A stretch of DNA of 64,000 nt from Candidatus Aenigmatarchaeota archaeon. Its GTDB lineage: Archaea > Aenigmatarchaeota > Aenigmatarchaeia > GW2011-AR5. Shown here piece after piece: positions 1-8,932 of the stretch. The translations under genes were made by a program, and so were the position numbers. Location of the stretch: assembly GCA_016184005.1 (NCBI GenBank), contig JACPDL010000003.1:297632-361631 (forward strand), read 5' to 3'. The notes under the pieces are model-generated. The model was not told where the DNA came from. It did not search any database and was given only the letters and a program-made list of their open reading frames with translations. Position 1 is the stretch's first letter, and the number at the start of each line of letters is the position of its first letter.

Positions 1-327
1 GTAAAGGTTGCTAAAGGCGCTACAGGCGTTAAGTCAAACGTGCGCTGCGATGCGTTGTTGCTTGATGAAGAATCAAGAAGCGACACTTATCCGTACATGC
101 AGATCGAGGAAGAAGACACAACTATCTCGCATGAAGCCACAGTAGGCAAGATAGGCGAGGAGCAGATTTTCTATCTTATGGCCCGGGGAATGAGCGAAAG
201 CGAAGCGCTTGCAATGATAGTCCTGGGTTTTGTCCAGCCTTTCACAAAAGAGCTGCCCATGGAATACGCAATCGAGTTCAACCGCCTCGTGCAACTGGAG
301 ATGGCTGCTGCGGGCGCAGTTGGGTAA
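1..327 (+). CDS. sufB: SufB, Fe-S cluster scaffold subunit (C-terminal part)
   Basis: The reading frame is open from base 1 and encodes the last 108 residues of a SufB/SufD-family protein; the start lies outside the window. The segment LLLDEESRSDTYPYMQIEEE and the following 'HEATVGKIGEEQIFYL' are typical of the SufB beta-helix end, where the conserved His/Glu region helps build the Fe-S cluster with SufC and SufD. Its TAA shares an A with the ATG of the next small ORF, so the suf genes form one translationally coupled operon. SufC is not in view and is probably upstream. Confidence 0.93.
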   Translation, partial: VKVAKGATGVKSNVRCDALLLDEESRSDTYPYMQIEEEDTTISHEATVGKIGEEQIFYLMARGMSESEALAMIVLGFVQPFTKELPMEYAIEFNRLVQLEMAAAGAVG

Positions 328-551
328 TGTCAATAGTGTGTGGTATGAGAGAAGAAGATCCAGAAATACTTGCGTACCAGATTCTTGGCTTATTGAAGGA
401 CGGATTAAAAACGCAAAACGAATTACGCAATTGGTATAGCATGCATCTTGAAGAACACATCGTGGTTGATGCTGCTTTGAAAATACTAATGATCGAAGGA
501 AAAGTAACGATGTATGATATAGGCACAGATATTTGCTACATGAAAAGATGA
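327..551 (+). CDS. small hypothetical protein between sufB and sufD
   Basis: This 74-residue ORF starts on the A of the sufB stop codon (TAATG) and ends in an ATGA overlap with sufD, so it is embedded in the suf operon. The sequence is mostly helical (PEILAYQILGLLKDGLKTQNEL ... ALKILMIEGKVTMYDIG) and reads like a small winged-helix fold, with a beta hairpin near the C-terminus ending in CYMKR. No Cys cluster for metal binding is present. A regulatory or accessory role in Fe-S assembly is inferred from position only. A start at 345 (MREED) is possible. Confidence 0.7.
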   Translation: MSIVCGMREEDPEILAYQILGLLKDGLKTQNELRNWYSMHLEEHIVVDAALKILMIEGKVTMYDIGTDICYMKR

Positions 552-1702
552 TTAACATGGGTACAGAACCGCAATGGCTGCAGGAAAAGAGAAAAGAAGC
601 CGAGAGCCTCTTAGACGAACTTCCGGATGAAACCGTGAGATATGTTGTTATTCCTGCTTCAAAGCCCGCAGACAGCAAAGATCATGATTCAGGTTATGCG
701 GCAGCCATAGTGCAGCATGATTCGCAGACAGAAATAAGACTGCCGGAAGGTATTGCCGGCAAAATAGTTGTCAAAAACATCCAGGATGCACTGCAGGATG
801 AAAAGCTTGCTGCATATTTTGAAGAGCCTAAAAGCAGGCAAAGCGCTGCAAATATCGCATTCTTCAATTCTGGCGTTTTCATTTTCGTTCCGGACAATAC
901 TGTGGTTGAGGAGCCGGTTTATCATGTGATGGCTGTTGGAGAGCAGGCTTCTGTAGTCAGCAGGAACATCATAGTTGCGGGGAAAAACTCGAAGGTGAAA
1001 ATAATCAAGGAGATTACAGGCAAAGGCGAAGGGCAATACAGCGAAGTGACTGTTATCAAGGCAATGGAACAGTCTGCTATAGAACTTCTCTCGGTGCAGA
1101 ATCTCGACAAGGCAAACGCATGCATAAAGAGGCATGCATCATGCGAAGCCGGAAGCCTCCTTGACATGAGAACGGCTTTTTTCGGCTCAGAAAACACGTA
1201 CGCAAGAAATGAAATAGACCTTGATGGAGAAGGCGCAGAAACATCAACAACTGATATTTATTTCGGCACAGGCACGCAGAAATTCGACTCTTTTTCCCTT
1301 GTCAATCATAAAGCGAGAAATACAAGAAGCAGATCTGACGTCAGGGGCGCGTTGAAAGACCTGGCAAAGCTTGCGCCTCATGGAAATGTAAAGATAGAAA
1401 AGCAGGCGCATGGCTCTGATGCATTTCTGACAGAGCATATACTGATATTAAACGCAGGCGCCGAGGCAGACCCGGTGCCGGCGCTGGAAATAGAAACAAG
1501 AGACGTGAAAGCAGGACATTCGGCTTCAGTAAGCCATATGGGTGAAGAACAGGTTTTTTACCTGCTTGCCCGCGGCATTGATGAGCCTGAGGCAAGGAAG
1601 ATGATAGCCCTCGGCTTTCTGGAGCCTGCCATGAAAATGGCAGAAAGCCTCAGGATGCATGTGATGTCGAAGATCGAACAGAAATGGGATGAAAAAAGGT
1701 GA
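548..1702 (+). CDS. sufD: SufD-like Fe-S cluster assembly protein
   Basis: A 384-residue SufB/SufD-family protein (SufBD core beta-helix, about residues 120-370). It ends with SHMGEEQVFYLLARGIDEPE, closely matching the end of SufB at the window start. It should partner SufB and SufC in assembling Fe-S clusters in the cytoplasm. The ORF track begins at a TTG (533), but the ATG at 548 overlaps the upstream TGA as ATGA, so coupled initiation there is preferred. The gene end overlaps the ribosome-binding site of sufS. SufB versus SufD rests on its position after sufB and its more divergent N-terminal half. Confidence 0.9.
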   Translation: MINMGTEPQWLQEKRKEAESLLDELPDETVRYVVIPASKPADSKDHDSGYAAAIVQHDSQTEIRLPEGIAGKIVVKNIQDALQDEKLAAYFEEPKSRQSAANIAFFNSGVFIFVPDNTVVEEPVYHVMAVGEQASVVSRNIIVAGKNSKVKIIKEITGKGEGQYSEVTVIKAMEQSAIELLSVQNLDKANACIKRHASCEAGSLLDMRTAFFGSENTYARNEIDLDGEGAETSTTDIYFGTGTQKFDSFSLVNHKARNTRSRSDVRGALKDLAKLAPHGNVKIEKQAHGSDAFLTEHILILNAGAEADPVPALEIETRDVKAGHSASVSHMGEEQVFYLLARGIDEPEARKMIALGFLEPAMKMAESLRMHVMSKIEQKWDEKR

Positions 1703-1706
1703 AACA

Positions 1707-2942
1707 ATGGGCGGAATACAGCAGCAGGAACTGAATGTCGATAAAATAAGAAAGGATTTCCCGATTCTTGAAAGATTTGTCAGAGAAAAGAAATTAGTTT
1801 ATCTCGATAATGCTGCAACTGCGCAGAAGCCTCTGCAAGTCATCAATGCGCTGGCTGATTACTACACGAAATACAACTCCAACGTGCATCGTGCGGTGCA
1901 CACGCTGAGCGCAGAAGCCAGCGAAGCCTACGATGATGCGCGGCAGAAGATAGCAGGCTTCATCAACGCGAAATTCGGGGAAATCATTTTCGTGAAAAAC
2001 GGCAGCGAAGCCGCAAACATTGTCTTGCACTCGCTTGTTCTTGACAAATTCAGGCCGGGCGACGAGATAATCTCGACTGTCATGGAACATCACAGCAACA
2101 TAGTCCCGTGGCAGCTTGCCCAGAAGAAAGGCATCAAGCTGAAGTTTGTTGATATTGATGACAAGGGCCAGTTGAGAATGGAACAATTCGATGAGCTGGT
2201 GACAGAAAGGACAAAGCTTGTGACTGTTGCTCACGCATCAAATGTACTGGGAACGATCAATCCTGTGGAAGAAATTGGCAGGATAGCGCACGATGCGGGC
2301 GCGTTCTTCATGATAGACGCCGCCCAGAGCGTGCCTCACATGCCGTTCGATGCGAAGAAGATAGACTGTGACTTCGCCACGTTTTCCGGACACAAAATGC
2401 TTGCGCCTACAGGCACAGGATGCCTGTACGGCAAGGAAGCCCTTCTTGAAGACATGGAGCCTTTTCTCCGCGGAAGCGACATGATAAGGGAAGTGAAGCT
2501 CTTCGAATCGACGTGGAACGGCCTGCCTTACAAGTTCGAAACGGGCACGCCGAACATCGCCGACTCGATAGCATTCGGCGTGGCAGTTGATTATCTCAAC
2601 GCATTAGGTATGCAGAATGTCTGGGGGCATGAACAGAATCTTGTTAATTATGCGATGAAGCGGCTAAGCGAGATAAAAGGTCTTGTCATTTATGGCCCGC
2701 AAGAAAGAGGCGGCGTGATATCCTTCAATCTCGGCGACGTCCACTCGCACGATTTGGCAAGCGTCCTGGATGAGCAGGGCATAGCAGTGCGCAGCGGCCA
2801 TCACTGTGCCATGCCGCTCATGACAAGGCTGGGCATAACAGCTGCCACAAGGGCTAGCTTTTACATTTATAACACAAAGGAGGAGATAGACAAGCTTGCC
2901 GAGGCACTGGAACAGGCGAGAAGTGTTTTCAAACTTAAATGA
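1707..2942 (+). CDS. sufS: SufS-type class II cysteine desulfurase
   Basis: A 411-residue PLP-dependent desulfurase that takes sulphur from L-cysteine for Fe-S assembly. Visible family motifs are an N-terminal YLDNAATAQKP, the HHSNIVPWQ segment, the PLP-binding lysine in FSGHKMLAPTGTG, and the active-site cysteine loop RSGHHCAMPLM near the C-terminus. The short cysteine loop is the class II (SufS/CsdA) form, which normally needs a sulphur acceptor; the SufU-like protein at 8.9 kb is a candidate partner. The start at 1707 is preferred because AGGTGA lies 5 nt upstream; the track start at 1689 would overlap sufD. Confidence 0.95.
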   Translation: MGGIQQQELNVDKIRKDFPILERFVREKKLVYLDNAATAQKPLQVINALADYYTKYNSNVHRAVHTLSAEASEAYDDARQKIAGFINAKFGEIIFVKNGSEAANIVLHSLVLDKFRPGDEIISTVMEHHSNIVPWQLAQKKGIKLKFVDIDDKGQLRMEQFDELVTERTKLVTVAHASNVLGTINPVEEIGRIAHDAGAFFMIDAAQSVPHMPFDAKKIDCDFATFSGHKMLAPTGTGCLYGKEALLEDMEPFLRGSDMIREVKLFESTWNGLPYKFETGTPNIADSIAFGVAVDYLNALGMQNVWGHEQNLVNYAMKRLSEIKGLVIYGPQERGGVISFNLGDVHSHDLASVLDEQGIAVRSGHHCAMPLMTRLGITAATRASFYIYNTKEEIDKLAEALEQARSVFKLK

Positions 2943-2955
2943 TCTTAGTCTTTAA

Positions 2956-3651
2956 TTATCTTCTCATGTAAAACTCTTTCTTTTTTTCATCAAAGCGTTC
3001 TATTGCATATCTCAGCATAGTGCGGGGCATCTTCTTGTAATGCTGCCTCAGAAACTTCTCCTCTTCTTTTTGATTGCGTTTTCCAACTTCACGCAACATC
3101 CATCCGCAGGCTTTATGGATCAAATCATGCTTGTCTTCAAGCAATAATCTTGTTATTTTGAAGGTTTCCTTGAACCTGTTTTTCTTGATGAATGCGAAAG
3201 TGGAGACTATTGCTATCCTTTTTTCCCAGAGATTTTTTGATTTGGCTAACTTGTAAAGCAATGATTTCTCCTTGTCGAAAAGATATTCGCCGGGTATTTT
3301 ATCTGCGGATAAATCTACAAGGTCCCAGTTGTTTATGAAATTTGTATTTTTTAGGTAGAAATCTACTATAAGTTTTCTGTTCTTTTCGTCGGCTTTCCTG
3401 AACTTTTCAACAAGGATCAAGAGTGCAACCAATCGATGTTCGTGTATCTTGCTTTGCAAAAGCTTCTTTATTGTTGTGAAGTTTGCTGTTATGTATTTAT
3501 TTGCGATCTCCCTTGACTGCGGAACTTGGAGACCAAGAAAAATATCCCCTTCGCCGTACTGGCCTTTGCCTGTCTTGAAGAATCTGGAAAGGATCTTGGC
3601 TTTTTGTGGATTTGACAAGCTTTGTAAGTCCTTTTCTATCTTTCCGGGCAT
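2956..3651 (-). CDS. AlkD-like DNA alkylation repair protein
   Basis: A 231-residue all-helical protein of the AlkD/AlkC HEAT-repeat glycosylase family, which removes bulky or positively charged alkylated bases. Supporting features are the N-terminal PQSREIANKY segment, the WDLVD motif (INNWDLVDLSAD) and the C-terminal GWMLREVGKR...PRTMLRYAIERF, all conserved in this family. It is convergent with sufS and divergent from the large secreted-protein gene, with which it appears to share a TATA box. A truncated second copy of its N-terminal part lies beyond that gene (8.3-8.46 kb). Confidence 0.9.
   Translation of the reverse strand: MPGKIEKDLQSLSNPQKAKILSRFFKTGKGQYGEGDIFLGLQVPQSREIANKYITANFTTIKKLLQSKIHEHRLVALLILVEKFRKADEKNRKLIVDFYLKNTNFINNWDLVDLSADKIPGEYLFDKEKSLLYKLAKSKNLWEKRIAIVSTFAFIKKNRFKETFKITRLLLEDKHDLIHKACGWMLREVGKRNQKEEEKFLRQHYKKMPRTMLRYAIERFDEKKKEFYMRR
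3542..3606. repeat. direct repeat, copy 1 (inside alkD)
   Basis: About 65 bp starting ATATCCCCTTCGCCGTACTG recurs at 8376-8440 in the same orientation. The two copies bracket the 4.6-kb secreted-protein gene, and weaker similarity extends on both sides. Confidence 0.85.
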
Positions 3652-3672
3652 TAAAAGCGTTGATCAGGATTC

Positions 3673-3680
3673 TATAAATA
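3673..3680. promoter_or_regulatory. TATA-like box shared by two divergent genes
   Basis: TATAAATA here reads as TATTTATA on the other strand. Its centre is about 27 nt from the ATG at 3704 and about 26 nt from the ATG at 3651, the archaeal TATA spacing for leaderless transcripts in both directions. Bidirectional use is inferred. Confidence 0.55.
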
Positions 3681-3703
3681 ATGCTTGACGACAAAAGAAG
3701 CAT

Positions 3704-6700
3704 ATGTGGAAGGCAAGACTGATAAAAATTCTTTTTATTTCTCTGATATTCTTCATTGGCCTGTCTGAATACTATTCGTTGACAGCTTATGCGCAGGCAA
3801 TTGCACCAAAAGGGCTCTATTTCCTTGAAATCACTTCTCCGAGAGATTCTCCTTTTGGCAGCTACAAAAGGTATCACGATTTTCATAGGATAAACGGAAC
3901 CTATTTTATTCAGGCCTGGCTTTTCACCCCGTCTGGCGGCACTATACCTTGCTATCCGGGTAGAACTGATTGCCCAATAAACAAAAGCCTTAACCCGTGG
4001 CCAACAATATGGCTCACTCTGGATGGTGCCAGGATCACTGGTCCGATGAATGCGCCTCCTTACCAGACTTCTCTGAATACAAGACTCTACGAGGACGGAA
4101 GCCATGTTGTGGGTGCAGATGTCATAGCGAACGATGGATCTGACATACAGGTGGTTGCAGCTACAGTCACCATAGACAATGCAATAGGGGGCAGAACAGG
4201 ACCCCAGAGGGTGGCAGCCTGCCCTGTTAAGTACGACTTGGAAAAAGGTTTGAGACCCGGCTGTGACTGGGCCACTTATCCTGGCAGTTATCCGGGACTT
4301 TCAGGCTTTCCTCTCCCAGACACAAGGCCGGGAACGCCATATACTTCGCTTGTTTCTTCAAAGGATTTGTGGGTAGAAAGAATGACCACAACAGGAAATT
4401 TTCTTTACAAATTCTATGAAACACCCGGAAACCATATAACTATCTTGCCCAGGCAAAGATATGCCCACGCAGACCTGAATTACCCATTAATTCCATTAGT
4501 CGATGGCCCGAGAAACGTAAATCAGGAAGGTTACCTTGTAGGCGGATATGTTGACAAAACTAATGGAGACTTATATGCCATTGCCACCCAAGGTAATTTC
4601 GTACAGATAACAACAAAAGGGGACATAATAACCCATGCAGGCCAAAGATTGAAATCAGGAGTTAATCCATATTTTTGGAATTCTGGGTTCGTCAATTTGT
4701 TTGGCTCGGCCGGTCCTCCATTCGCCGGCAGCAGAAACGAGATAATTGGCAATTTTGTGGATGGGCCGAAAGGCTTGAAAGAGCCATGGGACGTTGTGCA
4801 AGATCCTTCAGACCCTACAGGCAAAACAGTTTACATTTCTGATACGCTGAATCACAGAATTGTCGAGGTAGACATGAAAACAACGCCAGCAACAGTAACC
4901 ACATATGCGGGCAGCTTAACAAAGACAAGAGGTTACAAAGACGGCGTCGGAACGGAAGCATTATTCAACGAGCCTTGGGGGCTTGCAATTGATGCAAGCG
5001 GCAATCTTTACGTTACTGACAGATTGAACCATGCTTTGAGAAAGATAGATACAAGCAGAAAAGTCACAACTATTATAAGATCTGCAAAAAATCCTGGAAA
5101 TGCAGGCATTACTGACACTTACAGAACGGTTGGCACACTGGGCTTGTCTTTGGCAGCAAGACAATCCACATACATGGTAAATGGCAATTTGAGCAACGCT
5201 TCGATAATATTTCCTGAAGGGCTTGAATTTAATTCTGAGGGAAAACTGATTGTTGCAGAGAACTTCATGATGACTCTGAGAAAAATTGACCTGGCAGCTA
5301 ACAACATAAGCTATATGAGTACAATTCCTCAGCCAAACGATGCAAACCTGAAAAACATCGATATAAACATCGATACAGAAGGCACATGCGGTCCAAAAGA
5401 CGATATTTTAATTGCTACATTTGCGCAAACAGGCCCCTGGAGATTGAATGCCAATGGCGGGTACAGAGGACAATTAGTTACTGTTACTGACAGACTTGAT
5501 CTACCGACAGGAAGGGCCAATACAATGGTTGATATTCAGTATTCTTGGCTTGCTATTTGCGGAAATGGCGCAATATGGATGAATGGAGCAGCAACCCAGG
5601 GTGTTTTCAGAACAACGCTTGCAAAACTAACCGATCCTATGATGTCTGCTAGTGAGAGGGGAAGATACGCTTCAGGGGGATACATTTACAAATCAGGAGG
5701 TTTGAGTACCTTTCCACCAAGGCCTTCATTTGAATTGACGCATGGAGTAGACGGTATAAATCATAATGGAAACTTCCCGTCATTTGATGAACTAAACAGC
5801 GTAAGCGATGCTGAACTGAAAACACAGATACAAGCAGGTTGGGGCAGCTCATCAGGACCAAGACCGGAGATAAGCGGCAGAGACTTGGACAACTTGATAT
5901 TTTATATAAGATGGAACTGCGTGCCTTGCATAGGATCGGGCAACATAATGGCTGCTCCTTTGCCAAGCGACGTGACGGCTCCAGTGATAAGCGGCATTAC
6001 AGCAGAAGAAATCACAACAACAAGCGCCAGGATAAAATGGACAACTAATGAGCCAACAGTCGGATTTGTAAAATTCTGGCGGACTGCGCCACATGGGGGA
6101 TTTTCGAATGTTGAGGACAGTTATAAAACTAATCACGAAGTTATACTGACTGGATTGACACCAGGCATCAATTATTTCTATACAGTGCGATCCAAAGACG
6201 AGCCGGGAAACCAGGCCGTAAGTTCGGCTCTGGTTTTCACCACCATCAATGATGGCAGTACTGATACAGTTAAACCGTCCGTGACGATTACAAATCCGAT
6301 AAACGATTCCACCGTTACAGGAACAATAATGATTACAGCAACAGCCAGCGACGACAAAGGTGTTGCCGGCGTGCAATTCCAGCTGGATGGCGTGAATTTT
6401 GGCAGTGAAGACCAGACAGCGCCATATGCTGTTTCATGGGATACTGCAGCAGCACTGGCTGGCACGCACAGGATAAATGCAATTGCGAGGGATGTTGCGG
6501 GCAATACAGCGGGTGCAATGCCTGTCTTTGTAAAAATTAATGTTATATCAGCACTAACTGAGATTAAGCCTGTCAAGAATGGCTTGTGGAGCGATCCGGC
6601 TACATGGGACAAAGGGAGAATTCCCAACTCCGGGGATGACGTTAACATATCAGCGTTTACTGTGACATATGACCTTGGGCAAAGCGACAACGCTGCAGAA

Positions 6701-8314
6701 GCAAAAACGATAACCATCAAGAATGGCGGCGTGCTTTCCTTTTCACGGAGTAAACCAACGCAGCTTGACCTGGATGGAAGCCTGATGGTGTTGGATAATG
6801 GAAAACTTGATGTAGGAACGCCAGCAAGTCCTATACCTGCAGGCATCAGCGTGAAAATCGGATTCAATGTGCCTAATGACAGGTTGTTTCTGGGCGGGTC
6901 AGCTGTTGGCCCTGATGCTATGATGCCTGATTTGATTCCCACTGATATAGGCTTGTGGGTAATGGGCTCTACTGCCCGTGCAGATTTCCACGGAGCGCCA
7001 AAGCCAAAGGTCTGGACAAAACTTGTACAAGATGCAAATGCAAGCTCTTCAGAGATTCTTTTGAAAGATGCGCCAATAGGCTGGCGCGTTGGAGATAAAG
7101 TTCTTATAACACCTTCAGGAGAGAATCCTGATCAATGGGAGACTAAGACAATAACTGCGGTCAGCGGAAACACCATTACTCTGAATAGTCAGCTTCTTTT
7201 TGCCCATAAAGGCAGCCTGTACGCATTCAACAAACTAACAAACAGCACGCGCACAGTTTCTTCAGCAGCAGAATTAACAGGCAATGAAGTTCTTCTTTCG
7301 GAGCAAGCCGAGGTTGCTTTGTTGAGCCACAACGTGCTTGTTACTTCGAATCTTGTGCGTGAAGCTGACACAAACCACAGAGCACATACGGCTTTCATGA
7401 TGGACGGGAAAGGATCTATTGCCTACGCAGAGTTCAGGGACCTGGGGCCAAGGGGCAAGATGGGGCGCTACCCTGTTCATCTCCATAAACTTGGGGATGC
7501 GGCTGTTGGGACCTTGATCAAAGGCGTTTCTATCTGGAGCTCTGTATCGTCACCAATGAATAAATGCATAGTTATCCATTCCTCAAATGGCATAACTGTT
7601 CAGGATTCTGTGGGGTTCAATGCGCAAGGAACATGCTACTATTTCGAATTTGCGGATGAACTGGACAATACACTGGAAAATAATCTCGGCGTGCTGGTGC
7701 ATTTCCCGGAAGAATTATTCAATACCGCCGTGGCCGCAGCATTCGGCTATGATCCAAGAAGCAGCACGGTTTTCTGGTTCAGGGAAAAGAACGTGTTCAG
7801 GAATAATGTTGCGGCGGGCGGAAAGACTGATGTGGCGGGATTCTGGGTTACGCCGAATATAGCAGGAGGAACAACAGGCACCATATTCAGCGGCAACGAA
7901 GCCCATTCAAGCCACAATGGCGTGTTTTATTCGGGCAGCTTAGCGACTAGTTCCGATAGTTCATTTATCTGGCAAAACAGGGTTGGTACAACCTCTGGCG
8001 GACTGATCACCAGCGGCGCTCTCACAAATTCAGTACTCTGGAACAATGTTGTGCAAGTAGATCCTTTCTTCACAGGAACCCTTGTCAACGTACTGCAGAT
8101 AAGCACCCAGAATAAAACTGTCACGACTGTAACCAAGACGGGCCCGGGAGATATAAATGGCGACAGTATAGTAGACGTTTTTGATGTCGTGATTATAACA
8201 AACTATTTCGGCAAGGCAACGTTTGACAGCAAAGCAGATGTGGCTCCGCCGTTCGGACTGATAGATTTATTTGATGTCATGATCGTTATCATGAACTGGG
8301 GAAGAAATTACTGA
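3704..8314 (+). CDS. large secreted multidomain protein: NHL-like propeller, FN3, Ig-like, G8/beta-helix, dockerin
   Basis: This 1536-residue protein starts with a signal peptide (basic MWKARLIK, then a hydrophobic stretch ending near AYAQA). NHL-like repeats follow at about 340-620 (VYISDTLNHRIVEVD, LYVTDRLNHALRKID), then a fibronectin III domain (about 760-850) and an Ig-like domain (about 860-945). A G8 domain (WSDPATWDKGRIPNSGDDV, about 960-1050) leads into a CEMIP/PKHD1-like right-handed beta-helix with MGRYPVHLHKLGDA near 1255. The C-terminus is a dockerin-like pair of calcium loops (GDINGDSIVDVFDVV and a second copy with ...LIDLFDVMIV). It is probably an extracellular polysaccharide-binding or -cleaving protein; no cohesin partner is seen. 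A duplicated alkD fragment directly downstream suggests acquisition. Confidence 0.88.
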   Translation: MWKARLIKILFISLIFFIGLSEYYSLTAYAQAIAPKGLYFLEITSPRDSPFGSYKRYHDFHRINGTYFIQAWLFTPSGGTIPCYPGRTDCPINKSLNPWPTIWLTLDGARITGPMNAPPYQTSLNTRLYEDGSHVVGADVIANDGSDIQVVAATVTIDNAIGGRTGPQRVAACPVKYDLEKGLRPGCDWATYPGSYPGLSGFPLPDTRPGTPYTSLVSSKDLWVERMTTTGNFLYKFYETPGNHITILPRQRYAHADLNYPLIPLVDGPRNVNQEGYLVGGYVDKTNGDLYAIATQGNFVQITTKGDIITHAGQRLKSGVNPYFWNSGFVNLFGSAGPPFAGSRNEIIGNFVDGPKGLKEPWDVVQDPSDPTGKTVYISDTLNHRIVEVDMKTTPATVTTYAGSLTKTRGYKDGVGTEALFNEPWGLAIDASGNLYVTDRLNHALRKIDTSRKVTTIIRSAKNPGNAGITDTYRTVGTLGLSLAARQSTYMVNGNLSNASIIFPEGLEFNSEGKLIVAENFMMTLRKIDLAANNISYMSTIPQPNDANLKNIDINIDTEGTCGPKDDILIATFAQTGPWRLNANGGYRGQLVTVTDRLDLPTGRANTMVDIQYSWLAICGNGAIWMNGAATQGVFRTTLAKLTDPMMSASERGRYASGGYIYKSGGLSTFPPRPSFELTHGVDGINHNGNFPSFDELNSVSDAELKTQIQAGWGSSSGPRPEISGRDLDNLIFYIRWNCVPCIGSGNIMAAPLPSDVTAPVISGITAEEITTTSARIKWTTNEPTVGFVKFWRTAPHGGFSNVEDSYKTNHEVILTGLTPGINYFYTVRSKDEPGNQAVSSALVFTTINDGSTDTVKPSVTITNPINDSTVTGTIMITATASDDKGVAGVQFQLDGVNFGSEDQTAPYAVSWDTAAALAGTHRINAIARDVAGNTAGAMPVFVKINVISALTEIKPVKNGLWSDPATWDKGRIPNSGDDVNISAFTVTYDLGQSDNAAEAKTITIKNGGVLSFSRSKPTQLDLDGSLMVLDNGKLDVGTPASPIPAGISVKIGFNVPNDRLFLGGSAVGPDAMMPDLIPTDIGLWVMGSTARADFHGAPKPKVWTKLVQDANASSSEILLKDAPIGWRVGDKVLITPSGENPDQWETKTITAVSGNTITLNSQLLFAHKGSLYAFNKLTNSTRTVSSAAELTGNEVLLSEQAEVALLSHNVLVTSNLVREADTNHRAHTAFMMDGKGSIAYAEFRDLGPRGKMGRYPVHLHKLGDAAVGTLIKGVSIWSSVSSPMNKCIVIHSSNGITVQDSVGFNAQGTCYYFEFADELDNTLENNLGVLVHFPEELFNTAVAAAFGYDPRSSTVFWFREKNVFRNNVAAGGKTDVAGFWVTPNIAGGTTGTIFSGNEAHSSHNGVFYSGSLATSSDSSFIWQNRVGTTSGGLITSGALTNSVLWNNVVQVDPFFTGTLVNVLQISTQNKTVTTVTKTGPGDINGDSIVDVFDVVIITNYFGKATFDSKADVAPPFGLIDLFDVMIVIMNWGRNY

Positions 8315-8329
8315 TACAAATTCTCTTAT

Positions 8330-8462
8330 ATCTTTCTGCAATTTCTCGCGATTGTGGAACTGGGATTCCTAGGAATATATCCCCTTCGCCGTACTGGCCT
8401 TTCCCAGTCTTGAAGAATCTGGAAAGGATCTTGGCTTTTTCTGGGTTTTTCAGCTTCTTCAT
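8330..8462 (-). pseudogene. truncated duplicate of the alkD N-terminus
   Basis: The minus-strand frame reads MKKLKNPEKAKILSRFFKTG and on to PQSREIAERY, nearly identical to the start of the full AlkD-like protein at 2956-3651, then runs into unrelated sequence at the end of the secreted-protein gene. The DNA at 8376-8440 matches 3542-3606 with only a few differences. It cannot encode a working enzyme and is a duplication remnant. Confidence 0.85.
8376..8440. repeat. direct repeat, copy 2 (alkD remnant)
   Basis: Second copy of the alkD-derived direct repeat, differing from copy 1 at only a few positions. High nucleotide identity suggests a fairly recent duplication. Confidence 0.85.
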
Positions 8463-8473
8463 ATCTGTAGTAA

Positions 8474-8875
8474 TTATAGAATATGACATGCTTTTTTTCT
8501 GGCCTCGTGAATTATCTTAGTGGCGTATTCTTTTACAATAGGTCTCGAAGACTCCAATTCGTCTGTAGCGTCGCCATCAAATGTGGCATCAACAGCAGAA
8601 ATAGATGGATTGTCTCTGCCATCTGAATAAAAAGTTAAGAAGCATCCTTGTACTGGACAAGTAAAGACCTCTAACACACCTAGAGCGGCTTCATTTAGAA
8701 AAAAATGTTTTCCATCAAGTTGGCCAAAATAGACCCCGTAGACGCCAAATTTATAGTACCGTCCTTGTTTTGTATATACAAGCCAATAATCTTCTCTGTA
8801 TCGTGGATTAAGGAGTAATCTTTTTTCTCCATTAACTCTAACTTCTTTGCAGTCTGCCCATTTATCAACTGACAT
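8474..8875 (-). CDS. hypothetical protein, 133 aa
   Basis: No family recognised. The protein is soluble-looking and beta-rich in its first two thirds (LVYTKQGRYYKFGVYGVYFG...HFFLNEAALGVLEVFTC), followed by an acidic stretch and a helical basic C-terminus (EYATKIIHEARKKA). It has three cysteines in no clear motif. It lies just upstream of the alkD remnant on the same strand and divergent from the SufU-like gene. The ORF is long enough and composed like neighbouring genes, so it is probably real. Confidence 0.6.
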   Translation of the reverse strand: MSVDKWADCKEVRVNGEKRLLLNPRYREDYWLVYTKQGRYYKFGVYGVYFGQLDGKHFFLNEAALGVLEVFTCPVQGCFLTFYSDGRDNPSISAVDATFDGDATDELESSRPIVKEYATKIIHEARKKACHIL

Positions 8876-8932
8876 AATTCTAAATAACTGTTTATCTTAA
8901 GAATATATCTGCTAAATCAAAAACTGATAATT

